Source: an uncultured Bacteroidales bacterium
GTDB taxonomy: Bacteria; Bacteroidota; Bacteroidia; Bacteroidales; FEN-979
Direction of reading: 5' to 3'
Assembly: GCA_903903985.1 (NCBI GenBank)
Contig: CAIVAT010000056.1
Location: forward strand, 1-64,000
DNA length: 64,000 nt
How positions within the stretch are numbered: the first letter of the stretch is position 1; each line of letters opens with the position of its first letter. The notes below the pieces were generated by a model that saw only the letters and a list, made by a program, of their open reading frames with translations, made no database searches and had not been told where the DNA came from. The translations under genes and the position numbers were made by a program. This document shows, in pieces, positions 26,364 to 35,957 of this stretch.

Positions 26364-26371
26364 TATTTTTG
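26364..26371 (+). promoter_or_regulatory. Candidate -7 element of pssA (TATTTTTG)
   Basis: Matches TAnnTTTG and lies 17 bases before the ATG at 26388. The -33 region is only T-rich (26343-26347). Confidence 0.4.
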
Positions 26372-26387
26372 TGTAAAAATTAAACCT

Positions 26388-27131
26388 ATGAATATCAAGC
26401 AACATATTCCGAATACACTCACGACGTTGAACCTGTTGTGTGGATTGATTTCGCTGACACTGACCTTTGATGGCAATTTTGTGTATGCCTCCCTCTTTAT
26501 TTTTATCGCGGCAGTATTTGATTTTCTTGACGGCAATGCAGCCCGCATACTCAATGCCCATTCAGAATTGGGCAAGCAGCTTGACTCCCTTGCTGATGTG
26601 GTTTCCTTTGGGGTAGCTCCCGGAATAATGATTTTCCAGATGATATCCGCGCAATGCACCGGTGGCGGCAATTTTTTTGAAAGGACCCATATCGTTCAGT
26701 ATTTTGCCATGCTGATCCCTGTTTGTTCTGCTTTGCGACTGGCGAAGTTCAACATCGACATCAGGCAGGAGGTCAACTTTATTGGCATACCCACCCCGGC
26801 CAATGCCATATTCTTCGCCTCCATCCCATTGGTCCTTTACGTTCAACCTGGTTTGTTCAGCCTGATCAGGGCTGATTTTCTTGTAGCGTTTTTTTCGAAT
26901 ACCCGCATTTTAACCATTCTGACGGTTTTCTTTTCGTACCTGCTGATCTCGGATTTCAAAATCTTTTCGATGAAGTTTAAAAATATGGCATGGAGTGGCA
27001 ACCAGTTGAGGTATGTTTTATTGATTTCTTCCCTCGTCCTGTTTGTACTTTTTTCCCTGAGCGCAATACCGATCATCATCATATTGTACATTCTGATGTC
27101 GATATTTTTTCAAAACTACATTTTGGAATAA
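26388..27131 (+). CDS. pssA: CDP-diacylglycerol--serine O-phosphatidyltransferase PssA
   Basis: A 247-residue integral membrane enzyme of the CDP-alcohol phosphatidyltransferase family with about seven hydrophobic segments. The catalytic motif D-G-x2-A-R-x8-G-x3-D-x3-D is complete (DGNAARILNAHSELGKQLDS, continuing to LAD). NIKQHIPNTLTTLNLLCGL is the conserved N-terminus of PssA. The product phosphatidylserine is decarboxylated to phosphatidylethanolamine. Single gene, divergent from the porin-like gene and convergent with lptB. Confidence 0.93.
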   Translation: MNIKQHIPNTLTTLNLLCGLISLTLTFDGNFVYASLFIFIAAVFDFLDGNAARILNAHSELGKQLDSLADVVSFGVAPGIMIFQMISAQCTGGGNFFERTHIVQYFAMLIPVCSALRLAKFNIDIRQEVNFIGIPTPANAIFFASIPLVLYVQPGLFSLIRADFLVAFFSNTRILTILTVFFSYLLISDFKIFSMKFKNMAWSGNQLRYVLLISSLVLFVLFSLSAIPIIIILYILMSIFFQNYILE

Positions 27132-27233
27132 CCTTAAGAATATTGTAAAAACAAAGGATTTCCCATCCGAAATTCATCCGTAAATTTAAAATCCTGAGCA
27201 ATCGTAAATTTTTCAGGTCTCCGGAACAGGCTC

Positions 27234-27956
27234 TTAACGCAATTCAAAATTCTGCCCCAGGTATACTTTCCTTACATGCGGATCATCGGCTAGCTCCTTA
27301 CCGGTACCGGCCCTCAGGATGGAACCTTCAAACAAAAGGTATGAACGGTCGGTGATAGAGAGGGTTTCATGAACGTTGTGATCGGTGATGAGTACCCCGA
27401 TATTTTTCTCTTTCAGCCTCGTAACGATTTGCTGGATATCTTCCACTGCAATCGGGTCGATGCCGGCAAAAGGCTCGTCAAGCAGCACAAACTTTGGATC
27501 AACCGCAAGCGAACGGGCTATTTCACATCTTCTGCGTTCTCCGCCCGATAATGTAATTCCATGGCTTTTACGAACGTGCTGCAGCCCGAATTCATCAAGC
27601 AGTTTTTCCAGTCGTTCCCTTTGCAGTTCCTTTGTAAGACCTGTAAATTCAAGGATTGACCGGATGTTGTCCTCCACGCTCAGGTTACGGAAAATAGAAG
27701 CCTCCTGCGGCAGGTAACTGATACCCCTTTGTGCCCTTTTATACATGGGTTCCCTGGTGATGTTGAGGTCATCAAGGTAAACCTCGCCTGACAAGGGTTT
27801 GATGAGGCCGACAATGATGTAAAACGACGTGGTTTTGCCGGCGCCGTTCGGGCCGAGCAAACCAACGATTTCACCCTGGTTCAGTTCGATGGAAACCTCA
27901 TTCACAACAGTACGTTTCCTGTATTTCTTGATGATTTTTTCAGTCCTGAGGATCAT
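27234..27956 (-). CDS. lptB: Lipopolysaccharide export ATPase LptB
   Basis: A 240-residue ABC ATPase with Walker [17 protein letters not shown], signature [15 protein letters not shown], Walker [19 protein letters not shown] and H-loop TDHNVHETL. The 'SFYIIVGLI' after Walker A and '[10 protein letters not shown]' are diagnostic for LptB, which powers lipopolysaccharide transport with LptFG. The partner genes are not in this window. It follows the DUF5686 and KdsD genes on the same strand, fitting an envelope-biogenesis neighbourhood. Confidence 0.93.
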   Translation of the reverse strand: MILRTEKIIKKYRKRTVVNEVSIELNQGEIVGLLGPNGAGKTTSFYIIVGLIKPLSGEVYLDDLNITREPMYKRAQRGISYLPQEASIFRNLSVEDNIRSILEFTGLTKELQRERLEKLLDEFGLQHVRKSHGITLSGGERRRCEIARSLAVDPKFVLLDEPFAGIDPIAVEDIQQIVTRLKEKNIGVLITDHNVHETLSITDRSYLLFEGSILRAGTGKELADDPHVRKVYLGQNFELR

Positions 27957-28001
27957 ACCTTGAGTTTTTTTGAACGACCTGGTGGATTCCGGGAGGCAAA
28001 A

Positions 28002-30500
28002 TTAGAAAGAAAAGAATAGCGAAGCGAATAATCCGAATTTTGCCACATAGGCGTTCCCCGCATCGTGAAGATGGCTCATCCGCCAGACTGCATCGATTTT
28101 CAGAATTTTAAAGATATTTTCGATGCCGGCCCCTGCTTCATAATAGGGTTGCCTTGAAAACGAGCGGAGGTTTCCCGGGAAGAGGGAGTATTGTTCATTT
28201 TTTTCACTTAGTGTTCCGTAAACAGCCCTGATATGGGCCACTTCGCGCCACTTCAGCTTGCGGATCAATGGTATTTTATTAAACAGCAATCCTCCGAAAT
28301 GATGCGTGTAGGTAGCGCTGATCCAGGAATCGCTCACAAACTCATAGTAATTCATCAGGTTCGAAGAATAATCATCGTAAAAAAAGGTCTGGTTCCCGTC
28401 ATGGATTTTAAGCAGGGGATAAGGCAGGGTTCCCCAGATTTTCCCGGCTTCGATAATGTATTTTGACCATCCGATCGTTGCAAAATTGAACCATTCCGAC
28501 ACATTGAGCTCCAGTTTGTGGTATTCATAATCGCTTTTGAATACCTTTGGAAAACCATATGCGTAGGTAAGCTGAACGATCGGGTAAACGGAGCTAATGG
28601 TGACCCTGGCAAATTCCGCTGCCAGAAACCGCTCACGAAATGACAACCTTGTGTCTATCTGAATTTCAGAGGTGTAAATAGAACTCATAAACTGAGGATC
28701 ACTTCTTGAATAGGGGAAAACAATGAATTCGGTTGATCCCAGCGGAAAAATCTCGCGATGAATGAAATGAATCCTGTTGATAAAACCAGTATGCCATTCA
28801 TGTTCATAGCATGCCTTGTATTCACGAACCATCGTAAGCTTATTGTTTGGTCCCCGGTGAAAAAGGGAAGAAAGGATGTTGTCTGTCGAAAAAGCCGTCG
28901 GACTTAACCCCAGTTGTTCGATATCATACTTAAAGTCAAGGGTAAGATCACGGCGGGGATCTTTACTGAACATATAAATAAGGTCAGCGCCATATTTGAA
29001 TTTCCGATCAAGGGTTCCATAGGCAAGGTATGCTTCGACCTGGATTTTTTTACTCAGACTGTTAGCAGTGCGCATGCCAAGGCGAAAACGCGCACCTTCG
29101 ATGCCATTGTAACTGAAAAGCTTTGTATAGGGACCGAGTTCGAATTTGCCCCAGCACAGGTACCCGGTAAAAACCCCATAGATAATGTCAGCATAGGTTC
29201 TGAAAGCAGGGATGGATTTTACCGAATCGACCATGGTATAAATACCTTGTTCCCTGGAAGTAAGTTTTTCCGGCCTGGCCTGATTCCAGTATTCAACAGG
29301 TTTTTTCGTTGCGTCCGGTTCAATGAAAACATCCGTTGCGGCACGAAAGAACCGTTTGCTCTCAGGGACATCAAACTGGAAATTTTTATATAGCGTAGTC
29401 CTGTGGCCGTAGAAGCCTATTGTTTTCTTTGAATTGTCCAAAATGTTGAAATCCGCATTTAAAACATCCCTGGTCAGCATCCAGTAAAGGTTGTCAGTCC
29501 ATTCAAATTCCTGTTCGACCTCCAGGTCGTTGATGAAATTGACATTTGCATCATCGGCGAGGCGCAATTGGATTTTTTTTACGGCAAAAGATGTATCATT
29601 GACCCAGAGATTCCCGGTAAAGGTCAGCTCCTGTTTCCTGCGGGGTTTGAACATCACATGATAGCACCATTTATTAGAGATGAACGCACTGTCGACAAGG
29701 TAAAATTTGTAATAGTCAATGGCAAAATCGGCAACCGGGCTTACAAAGTTCTTTTCAAAAAGGGGAATAAAGTTTTTATAAACATCGACCTGTTCGGATA
29801 AATGACCAAAAAACTGGGATAAACTGGCGTTTTCAAGTCCTGAAATCGATGAGGCGGTGATGATCTCTTTCCTTGCACGGGGCGATTTCCGGAAATAGAT
29901 ATCCGACATGGTTTCAGTGATGAGAACCGGGAGATAGGATTTCCCGTTCAATGTTGAAGTATCAAGGTAGTTCCATACAAAATCAAACTCTTTTAACATT
30001 TTCCGGTTCCGGAACTTTTCGCTGATGTTGTTGGCATCGAGCTGGACTTTTGTATAAGCTTCATATTGATAGGACTGGAATGACTGAAGGGTGTTTTTAT
30101 CCTTGTTCCTGATTACTTTTTCCATCAATACTTCCGCCGGATTTCCCTGGTATTTTATGATTACTTCAGGGAGGTTCAGGTTTTGCGGTTCCAGTTCGAA
30201 ATCAATCATTTGAAACTGGTTCCGCTGGATTTTTTTAGTCATCCCGCCATATCCGATCAGGAATGCCCTTACAGAATCACCTTTTAATTTGAATTCCAGG
30301 GCATAGTTGCCGTTAAAATCGGTGAGTGTTCCGGCTGTGGTTCCCGGAATAATGATATTGACGAACGGGATTGGTTCTTTCGTTTGTCCGTCGTGTACAG
30401 CACCCATTATTTTCGTCACCTGGGCAAATGATAGAACGGGGAGGCAAACCTCAAGTAAAATCAGCAGGGAAATCCCCTTTATTTTAAAGTATTCCTTCAC
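28002..30500 (-). CDS. DUF5686 outer-membrane protein with carboxypeptidase-regulatory-like N-domain
   Basis: An 832-residue protein: signal peptide (1-26), CarboxypepD_reg-like domain (30-110, IMGAVHDGQTKEPIPFVNI, GTLTDFNGNY), then the DUF5686 region (AEVLMEKVIRNKDKNTLQSFQ, YEAYTKVQLD) and a C-terminal barrel ending GLFASLFFSF with a terminal Phe, typical of outer-membrane proteins. The family is Bacteroidetes-specific and lacks a proven function. The ATG overlaps the 3' end of kdsD by 17 bases, so the two are translated from one message. Confidence 0.85.
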   Translation of the reverse strand: MKEYFKIKGISLLILLEVCLPVLSFAQVTKIMGAVHDGQTKEPIPFVNIIIPGTTAGTLTDFNGNYALEFKLKGDSVRAFLIGYGGMTKKIQRNQFQMIDFELEPQNLNLPEVIIKYQGNPAEVLMEKVIRNKDKNTLQSFQSYQYEAYTKVQLDANNISEKFRNRKMLKEFDFVWNYLDTSTLNGKSYLPVLITETMSDIYFRKSPRARKEIITASSISGLENASLSQFFGHLSEQVDVYKNFIPLFEKNFVSPVADFAIDYYKFYLVDSAFISNKWCYHVMFKPRRKQELTFTGNLWVNDTSFAVKKIQLRLADDANVNFINDLEVEQEFEWTDNLYWMLTRDVLNADFNILDNSKKTIGFYGHRTTLYKNFQFDVPESKRFFRAATDVFIEPDATKKPVEYWNQARPEKLTSREQGIYTMVDSVKSIPAFRTYADIIYGVFTGYLCWGKFELGPYTKLFSYNGIEGARFRLGMRTANSLSKKIQVEAYLAYGTLDRKFKYGADLIYMFSKDPRRDLTLDFKYDIEQLGLSPTAFSTDNILSSLFHRGPNNKLTMVREYKACYEHEWHTGFINRIHFIHREIFPLGSTEFIVFPYSRSDPQFMSSIYTSEIQIDTRLSFRERFLAAEFARVTISSVYPIVQLTYAYGFPKVFKSDYEYHKLELNVSEWFNFATIGWSKYIIEAGKIWGTLPYPLLKIHDGNQTFFYDDYSSNLMNYYEFVSDSWISATYTHHFGGLLFNKIPLIRKLKWREVAHIRAVYGTLSEKNEQYSLFPGNLRSFSRQPYYEAGAGIENIFKILKIDAVWRMSHLHDAGNAYVAKFGLFASLFFSF

Positions 30501-31449
30501 GGAGAATGTCGTGAAGGTGAATTACACCCTGGTATTTCCCCTTGTCCACCACCAAAAGCTGGGTAATGTTGTTTTCACGCATGATGCTCAGCGCATTGAC
30601 AACAAGGGTGTCGGAGGAAATGGTGCGTGGTTTTTTGGTCATGATATCGGCAGCCTTCAAAAGGCTGATGTCACTGTTCTTCTCAAGCATTCGGCGAAGA
30701 TCCCCATCGGTAATGATCCCAACCAGGGCCTTGCCCTTCAGTACAGCCGTTGCACCCAATCGTTTTGACGAGATCTCGATGATGACCTTTTTTATATTGT
30801 CTTCATGGTTCACCCGGGGAGCCATATTCCCCGAATACAGATCGCTGACTTTCAGATAAAGTTGTTTGCCAATGGCACCACCGGGATGAAGCCGTGCAAA
30901 ATCGCCGGGTGAAAAACCACGTGCCTGAAGCAGGCAAACGGCAAGGGCATCGCCCATGACCATTTGGGCCGTTGTACTGGAAGTCGGGGCCAGGTTGTTG
31001 GGGCAAGCCTCTTTTTCCACCGCCGTATTGATGACTAAATTGGCTTGTCTTGCGAGAAAAGAACCTTTTTTCCCAACCATTGCGATCAGGGAGCTGCAAT
31101 ACGCTTTGAGCAGTGGGACCAGGATCTTGATCTCAGGTGTTTCCCCGCTGTTGGAGATACAGATTACAATGTCTTCCTTTTGAATTGTTCCCAGGTCGCC
31201 GTGAATGGCATCAGCAGCATGTAAGAAACTGGCAGGAGTTCCGGTGGAATTAAAGGTTGCAACAATTTTCTGTCCGATAATGGCACTTTTCCCGATCCCG
31301 GTCACAATCACTCTCCCTTTTGACTGAAGGATCAGGGATATGCAATTTAAAAAATCAGCATCGACCGATTTGGTTAAATTTGTTATGGCGATGGCTTCCT
31401 CCGTTATTGTGCTGATTGCGACCGCTTTTAATGCTTTAATATTTTTCAA
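30484..31449 (-). CDS. kdsD: D-arabinose-5-phosphate isomerase KdsD/KpsF
   Basis: A 321-residue protein with an N-terminal SIS domain (GRVIVTGIGKSAIIGQKIVATFNSTGTPASFLHAADAIHGDLG, shown here in parts; ISNSGETPEIK) and two C-terminal CBS domains (about 205-320). It interconverts ribulose-5-phosphate and arabinose-5-phosphate, the first step to KDO of lipopolysaccharide. The catalytic His in the HGDLG segment is present. Full length compared with E. coli KdsD (328). Divergent from recQ and leading the DUF5686 gene. Confidence 0.92.
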   Translation of the reverse strand: MKNIKALKAVAISTITEEAIAITNLTKSVDADFLNCISLILQSKGRVIVTGIGKSAIIGQKIVATFNSTGTPASFLHAADAIHGDLGTIQKEDIVICISNSGETPEIKILVPLLKAYCSSLIAMVGKKGSFLARQANLVINTAVEKEACPNNLAPTSSTTAQMVMGDALAVCLLQARGFSPGDFARLHPGGAIGKQLYLKVSDLYSGNMAPRVNHEDNIKKVIIEISSKRLGATAVLKGKALVGIITDGDLRRMLEKNSDISLLKAADIMTKKPRTISSDTLVVNALSIMRENNITQLLVVDKGKYQGVIHLHDILREGIL

Positions 31450-31471
31450 AGCACAATTTATTTTTTAAAAA

Positions 31472-31505
31472 TTTGTTTATTTGCAAACGTTTATACTTAC
31501 ATTTG
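31472..31505 (+). promoter_or_regulatory. Promoter of recQ
   Basis: -33 TTTG at 31472-31475, 22 bases, then -7 TACATTTG at 31498-31505. This fits the Bacteroidetes consensus well and gives a 5' leader of about 65 bases before ATG 31578. Confidence 0.6.
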
Positions 31506-31577
31506 TATATAGGCACATGAAATATCGCAAAACAACTTGCCGAGAACAAAAGTACTAAAATTAATCCAAGTTAAACA

Positions 31578-33779
31578 ATGGCGGCCAACAATGACGAGCA
31601 TAAGCTATTTGAAGTATTGAAGAAAGTGTTTGGTTATGATAGCTTTAAGGGCAATCAGGAGGCAATCATCCGCAGTGTATTGGCAAACAATGACACCTTT
31701 GTCATCATGCCCACCGGCGGAGGAAAATCGTTGTGTTACCAGCTCCCGGCCATGATGAAGCCGGGTACGGCAATCATTGTCTCGCCGCTGATCGCACTCA
31801 TGAAAAATCAGGTTGATTCGATCAGGAGTTTCGGTACCGAGAACAATGTTGCTCATTTTATGAACTCATCTCTTACCAAGCAGGAGATCACGCTGGTCAA
31901 ACAAGATATCGTGAATGGCAACACCAAGTTGCTTTATGTGGCCCCTGAAACCATTACAAAAGAGGAGAACATCGAATTTCTGCAGAATATTCAGATATCT
32001 TTTTATGCCATCGACGAAGCCCATTGTATTTCTGAATGGGGACATGATTTCAGGCCTGAATACAGGCGGTTGCGGCCGATCATCGATGCGATCGGGCAAA
32101 AGGTCCCGGTCATTGCACTTACAGCAACCGCCACACCCAAAGTGCAGCAGGATATCCAGAAAAACCTGAATATGCTCGATGCATCTGTCTTCCTGTCATC
32201 GTTCAACCGGCCAAATCTGTATTATGAGGTCCGGGCCAAATCCAAGAACGTAACCAAGGACATCATTAAGTTCATCAAGAGCCATCCCGGGAAATCAGGC
32301 ATCGTATACTGTTTGAGCAGAAAAAAGGTTGAAGAGCTTTCAGAGAGTTTTGTTGTAAACGGAATAAAAGCATTGCCTTATCATGCAGGTCTGGATGCAA
32401 CGACCCGCAGGCAAAACCAGGACAAGTTCCTGATGGAAGAGGTAGATGTCATCGTTGCCACCATTGCTTTTGGAATGGGGATCGACAAACCTGATGTCAG
32501 GTTTGTGATCCACAACGATATGCCTAAAAGCCTTGAAGGATATTACCAGGAAACAGGCCGTAGCGGACGTGATGACGGCGAAGGGAACTGCATTGCTTTT
32601 TACAGCTATGATGATATCCAGAAACTGGAGAAATTTCTTAAAGGCAAAGCGGTGGCAGAGCAGGAAATTGCAAAGCAATTATTAATGGAAACGGTATCGT
32701 ACAGCGAATCTTCCGTATGCCGCCGCAAACAACTGCTGCATTATTTTGGAGAAATTTACACTGAAGATAATTGTCAGAACTGCGACAACTGTATGCATCC
32801 AAAGAAAAAATTTGAAGGAAAGCAATATGTCCAGCTTGTCCTTGAAACCGTTATGGCTGTCAAACAGCAATTTAAGAACAAGCATATTATCAATATCATC
32901 CTTGGTAAGAGTGCCGCTACGATCAAATCTTATAAACACAATAAACTTGAGGTTTTCGGCAAGGGGGCCGACCGGGATGAAAAGTTCTGGAATGCCGTTA
33001 TCCGGCAAACCTTGATCGAGCGTCTTTTAACGAAAGATATTGAAAACTATGGATTGTTGAAAATCAGTCCGGAAGGTGCCGAGTTCCTTAAAGATCCTCA
33101 TTCCATCATGCTCGTCGATGACCATGATTTCGAAAACCCCGAGGAAGAAGAACTTTTTGAAGCGCTGGGCTCAAAAAGCAGTACGGCTGATAAAACGTTG
33201 TTTTCCCTTCTCAAGGATCTCCGGAAAGAAATCGCACGGAAAGAGAAACTTCCCCCTTTCGTCATTTTCCAGGATCCGTCGCTGGAGGATATGGCTATCC
33301 AGTATCCCATCACCGTGGAGGAGTTGAAGCAGATCACCGGGGTGGGATCGGGCAAGGCACTGAAGTACGGCAAGCCTTTTCTCGCCCTGATCAAGGAATA
33401 TGTCGAAGAAAATGAGATCATCCGTCCGATGGACATGGTGGTCAAATCGGTCGTAAATAAATCAGGCATCAAAGTATACATCATCCAGAGTATCGATCGC
33501 AAAGTTGCCTTGGAAGATATTGCCCTGGCAAAAAACCTTAGTTTTGATGAACTGATCACCGAAATGGAGAGTATTGTCGGGTCCGGGACAAAAATTGATA
33601 TAAAATATTATATCGACGAATTCGTTGACCCTTATCACCAGGAAGAGATTTTTGAATTCTTCAGAAAAGCCGAGTCCGATTCCATCCAGGAAGCCATGCA
33701 GGAGTTGGGTGAAGATGAATTCACGGAAGAAGAAATCAGGTTGATGCGCATTAAATTCATGTCAGAACTAGGTAACTAA
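31578..33779 (+). CDS. recQ: ATP-dependent DNA helicase RecQ
   Basis: A 733-residue helicase. Walker A is MPTGGGKSLCYQ (Lys50) and the DEAH box is AIDEAHCISEWGHDFRPEY (about 144-162). Motif VI is QETGRSGRDDGEG. The zinc site is CRRKQLLHYFGE with DNCQNCDNC. RQC winged helix (about 420-510) and HRDC (about 565-640, QYPITVEELKQITGVGSGKALKYG) follow. The C-terminal 90 residues are an additional helical, acidic extension seen in Bacteroidetes RecQ. Acts in recombination and replication-fork repair. Confidence 0.95.
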   Translation: MAANNDEHKLFEVLKKVFGYDSFKGNQEAIIRSVLANNDTFVIMPTGGGKSLCYQLPAMMKPGTAIIVSPLIALMKNQVDSIRSFGTENNVAHFMNSSLTKQEITLVKQDIVNGNTKLLYVAPETITKEENIEFLQNIQISFYAIDEAHCISEWGHDFRPEYRRLRPIIDAIGQKVPVIALTATATPKVQQDIQKNLNMLDASVFLSSFNRPNLYYEVRAKSKNVTKDIIKFIKSHPGKSGIVYCLSRKKVEELSESFVVNGIKALPYHAGLDATTRRQNQDKFLMEEVDVIVATIAFGMGIDKPDVRFVIHNDMPKSLEGYYQETGRSGRDDGEGNCIAFYSYDDIQKLEKFLKGKAVAEQEIAKQLLMETVSYSESSVCRRKQLLHYFGEIYTEDNCQNCDNCMHPKKKFEGKQYVQLVLETVMAVKQQFKNKHIINIILGKSAATIKSYKHNKLEVFGKGADRDEKFWNAVIRQTLIERLLTKDIENYGLLKISPEGAEFLKDPHSIMLVDDHDFENPEEEELFEALGSKSSTADKTLFSLLKDLRKEIARKEKLPPFVIFQDPSLEDMAIQYPITVEELKQITGVGSGKALKYGKPFLALIKEYVEENEIIRPMDMVVKSVVNKSGIKVYIIQSIDRKVALEDIALAKNLSFDELITEMESIVGSGTKIDIKYYIDEFVDPYHQEEIFEFFRKAESDSIQEAMQELGEDEFTEEEIRLMRIKFMSELGN

Positions 33780-33789
33780 TCAAATCCCC

Positions 33790-34503
33790 ATGCAAGAAGA
33801 AAATATTGAAAACCCTGAACCAGTTCAGGAGATGGATACTGTAAATCAAGGTCAACCAACGATGCCTGATCCATCGAAAAGCAAACAGCCATTTTTTATT
33901 TTTAACTTTAATACTGTTTTGGGGCTGGCCCTGCTGGCGGGCCTGATCGTTTTGTACTTCCTCTATTTTAACAGCCGCAATGCATCAGTAACAGCACCGC
34001 CTCCGATGGCTTTGCAGAAGTCTTCAGGGAAACAGCTTTCTGTGGTTTTTGTCAATATCGACAGCCTTAATTCCAATTATGAATACATTAAGGTTCTTCG
34101 ACGCGATCTGGAGGGTACCGGGAAAAGGTTGCAAAACGAGGTGATGGCCGAGCAGGGAGCTTTTGAAAAAGAGGCAAATGATTTTCAGCGCCAGGTTGCT
34201 GCAAAAATAATTCCGGAAGACAGGGCCAAAATAATGTACGAGCAACTCATGCAAAAGCAACAGCAGCTGGCGGAAAAAAAAGACCGGTATACCCAGCAGA
34301 TTGCCGAACAGGAGATGAACATGAACCTCCGTTTGATCGACAGTGTGACTGTCTTTCTGAAAAGATACAACCGTCAGTATCAGTTCGATTACATCATGGG
34401 GTTTAAAGCGGGAGGAGAGATTCTTATCTCCAACGACACGCTTGACATTACAAAATCGGTGCTGGTTGAGTTAAACAAAGAATACCAGCAGCGAAAAAAA
34501 TGA
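33790..34503 (+). CDS. OmpH/Skp-like periplasmic chaperone with N-terminal membrane anchor
   Basis: A 237-residue protein: a 40-residue polar cytoplasmic N-terminus, one membrane segment (about 41-60, NTVLGLALLAGLIVLYFLYF), then an OmpH-type region (LSVVFVNIDSLNSNYEYIK, followed by a long coiled coil with MQKQQQLAEKKDRYTQQIAEQEM, and DYIMGFKAGGEILISNDTLDIT). Skp proteins shield outer-membrane proteins in the periplasm; here the protein would be tethered. It begins ten bases after recQ and overlaps the DUF4296 gene by four bases. Confidence 0.85.
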   Translation: MQEENIENPEPVQEMDTVNQGQPTMPDPSKSKQPFFIFNFNTVLGLALLAGLIVLYFLYFNSRNASVTAPPPMALQKSSGKQLSVVFVNIDSLNSNYEYIKVLRRDLEGTGKRLQNEVMAEQGAFEKEANDFQRQVAAKIIPEDRAKIMYEQLMQKQQQLAEKKDRYTQQIAEQEMNMNLRLIDSVTVFLKRYNRQYQFDYIMGFKAGGEILISNDTLDITKSVLVELNKEYQQRKK

Positions 34504-34880
34504 TTGCTCCTGCCCGTTTTTTATTTGCAGTTCTCCTATGCATCCTTTTTAATGCTTGCAGGGAGCAGAAAGACAATACAGCCTTCCAGGCACCAATTTC
34601 ATCTGACTCCCTGATTTCTCCGGAAAAAATGGTCCTGATCCTGGCCGATGTGCATGTTGTTGAAGCGGCATTGCTGATTGAACGGAATAAAGGAACAGAC
34701 TCGGAGCGGAACCCGGATTATTATTACCAGGGGGTTTTTAAGAAGTATCACATCAGCCCCGCCAGATACGATCAGAATCTGACCTATTATCGTGAAGATC
34801 CTGAAAATTTTATAAAGATGTACGAAAAAGTCATTATTTTACTCGAAAGCCGGCAGAAGAATCTATCGGGGAAAAAGTAA
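34500..34880 (+). CDS. DUF4296 lipoprotein
   Basis: A 126-residue protein with a lipoprotein signal (FLFAVLLCILFNAC) and the DUF4296 pattern (LISPEKMVLILADVHVVEAAL, then YYYQGVFKKYHISPARYDQNLTYY). The family is confined to Bacteroidetes and unknown in function; it commonly lies next to OmpH-like or dihydroorotase genes. The ATG overlaps the OmpH-like stop (ATGA). Its stop directly abuts the stop of the convergent gene with no base between. Confidence 0.82.
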   Translation: MIAPARFLFAVLLCILFNACREQKDNTAFQAPISSDSLISPEKMVLILADVHVVEAALLIERNKGTDSERNPDYYYQGVFKKYHISPARYDQNLTYYREDPENFIKMYEKVIILLESRQKNLSGKK

Positions 34881-35297
34881 TTATTGCTTGGTGTAGGTTG
34901 CGATCGCCTGAAGGCGTGTTGCCCCGTCATCCAGGGAATAATTCCAGGTGATTTTCGTACCCGATAAAGTCCCCGACCCATTGATAATAATCCCCTCTCC
35001 AATAACCTGGTTGGCATCAAGAACGATGGAAGTCCCATTCACCGCTGCACTTGCCGGAGTGCTTGATGATCCTGTTCCCGCGAAGTTGGAGATGAAAACT
35101 CCGCTGTTGGAATTGGGATCGGCAGTAATATTCACCTCATAGGTAAGCCGGGTGTATGTTTCATTCACGTTCCACTTCCCAAGAAATGCAGTCCGCGAAC
35201 CGGTGTCGGGTTCCGAACCCTGATCTTTACTGCAACCGGTAATGACAACGGTCAATGCCATCATCATGATGAAAATAAACAGATTAACATTTTTCAT
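34881..35297 (-). CDS. Hypothetical lipoprotein with lipocalin-like/beta-sandwich body
   Basis: A 138-residue protein from ATG 35297, chosen because it begins directly with the lipoprotein signal MKNVNLFIFIMMMALTVVITGC; longer readings to 35408 bury this signal. The mature part (FLGKWNVNETYTRLTYEVNI, then ITWNYSLDDGATRLQAIATYT) looks like the small beta-rich 'lipocalin-like' secreted proteins of Bacteroidetes. No function can be given. It is divergent from the microcompartment operon. Confidence 0.7.
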   Translation of the reverse strand: MKNVNLFIFIMMMALTVVITGCSKDQGSEPDTGSRTAFLGKWNVNETYTRLTYEVNITADPNSNSGVFISNFAGTGSSSTPASAAVNGTSIVLDANQVIGEGIIINGSGTLSGTKITWNYSLDDGATRLQAIATYTKQ

Positions 35298-35438
35298 GTT
35301 GTTCCTTGTTAAGTGCCCGCCCCGATGTCCCATGCATGGGCAAGGTTTTATAGGAATGTAAAGATACGTAAGTTTTTCATTGAATGATTTCCTGATGTAT
35401 ATCTTCAACTTTTTACTAACTTTATTCTCCGATTAAAA

Positions 35439-35471
35439 TTGTGAGGAACTCAAGTAAAAAAACTAACTTTG
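35439..35471 (+). promoter_or_regulatory. Candidate promoter of the microcompartment operon and its long leader
   Basis: TTG (35439-35441), 22 bases, then TAACTTTG (35464-35471) fit the Bacteroidetes -33/-7 pattern. Start of transcription near 35478 would leave a leader of about 170 bases. The segment ACTAACTTT occurs twice (35415-35423 and 35462-35470). In the rest of the 349-base gap 35298-35646 I see only a small hairpin (ATGCA-GGAT-TGCAT, within 35540-35560) and no riboswitch I recognise. Confidence 0.5.
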
Positions 35472-35646
35472 CGTCTCTGTGATTCTTGTTTCATCATTAC
35501 TATCCTGGGAGGGAAAGCACGGTAAAGATTGGAATCTTGAATCAGCATGCAGGATTGCATCTGAAATTTTCTTTGGCATAAGTTAAAACATGATTTGAAA
35601 CTGAAATAAAAATCAAAATCAAACTTTGTAACTTGGAGGAAAGAGT

Positions 35647-35955
35647 ATGGAAAACAATGAAATGAGGGCCCTGGGCCTGATTGAAACCCGAGGTTTTGCT
35701 GCAATGGTAGAAGCTTCGGATGCCATGGTAAAAGCTGCAAAAGTGGAGCTGATCGGCTATGAAAAAACAGGTGGCGGCTATGTGACAGCAATTGTCAGAG
35801 GTGATGTTGCTGCCGTTCGGGCTGCCGTTGATGCCGGGATCAGGGCCGCTGAAAAAGTGGGTGAGATTGTGTCATCCCATGTAATCCCAAGGCCGCACGA
35901 AAATGTTGATATCGCCTTACCACTTACTGGAAAATCAATTAAAAAAGGGAAATAA
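35647..35955 (+). CDS. BMC-H hexameric shell protein (PduA/EutM-like), copy 1
   Basis: A 102-residue single BMC-domain protein ([66 protein letters not shown]). Such proteins form the hexagonal tiles of microcompartment facets; KTGGG is the pore loop. A strong Shine-Dalgarno-like GGAGGA ends six bases before the ATG. First gene of the BMC operon. Nearly identical in protein sequence to copy 2 at 36613 while the DNA differs at many third positions. Confidence 0.96.
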   Translation: MENNEMRALGLIETRGFAAMVEASDAMVKAAKVELIGYEKTGGGYVTAIVRGDVAAVRAAVDAGIRAAEKVGEIVSSHVIPRPHENVDIALPLTGKSIKKGK

Positions 35956-35957
35956 CC

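Noticed and set aside
35298-35408. Longer N-terminus for the lipoprotein divergent from the shell operon
   Set aside because: It would place a non-signal segment before an excellent lipoprotein signal at 35297 and run into the promoter gap.
35520-35640. Possible riboswitch (cobalamin type suspected from the BMC context) in the leader of the shell operon
   Set aside because: I could not find the conserved B12-box or other riboswitch core, and the encoded pathway does not need B12; only a small hairpin is visible.
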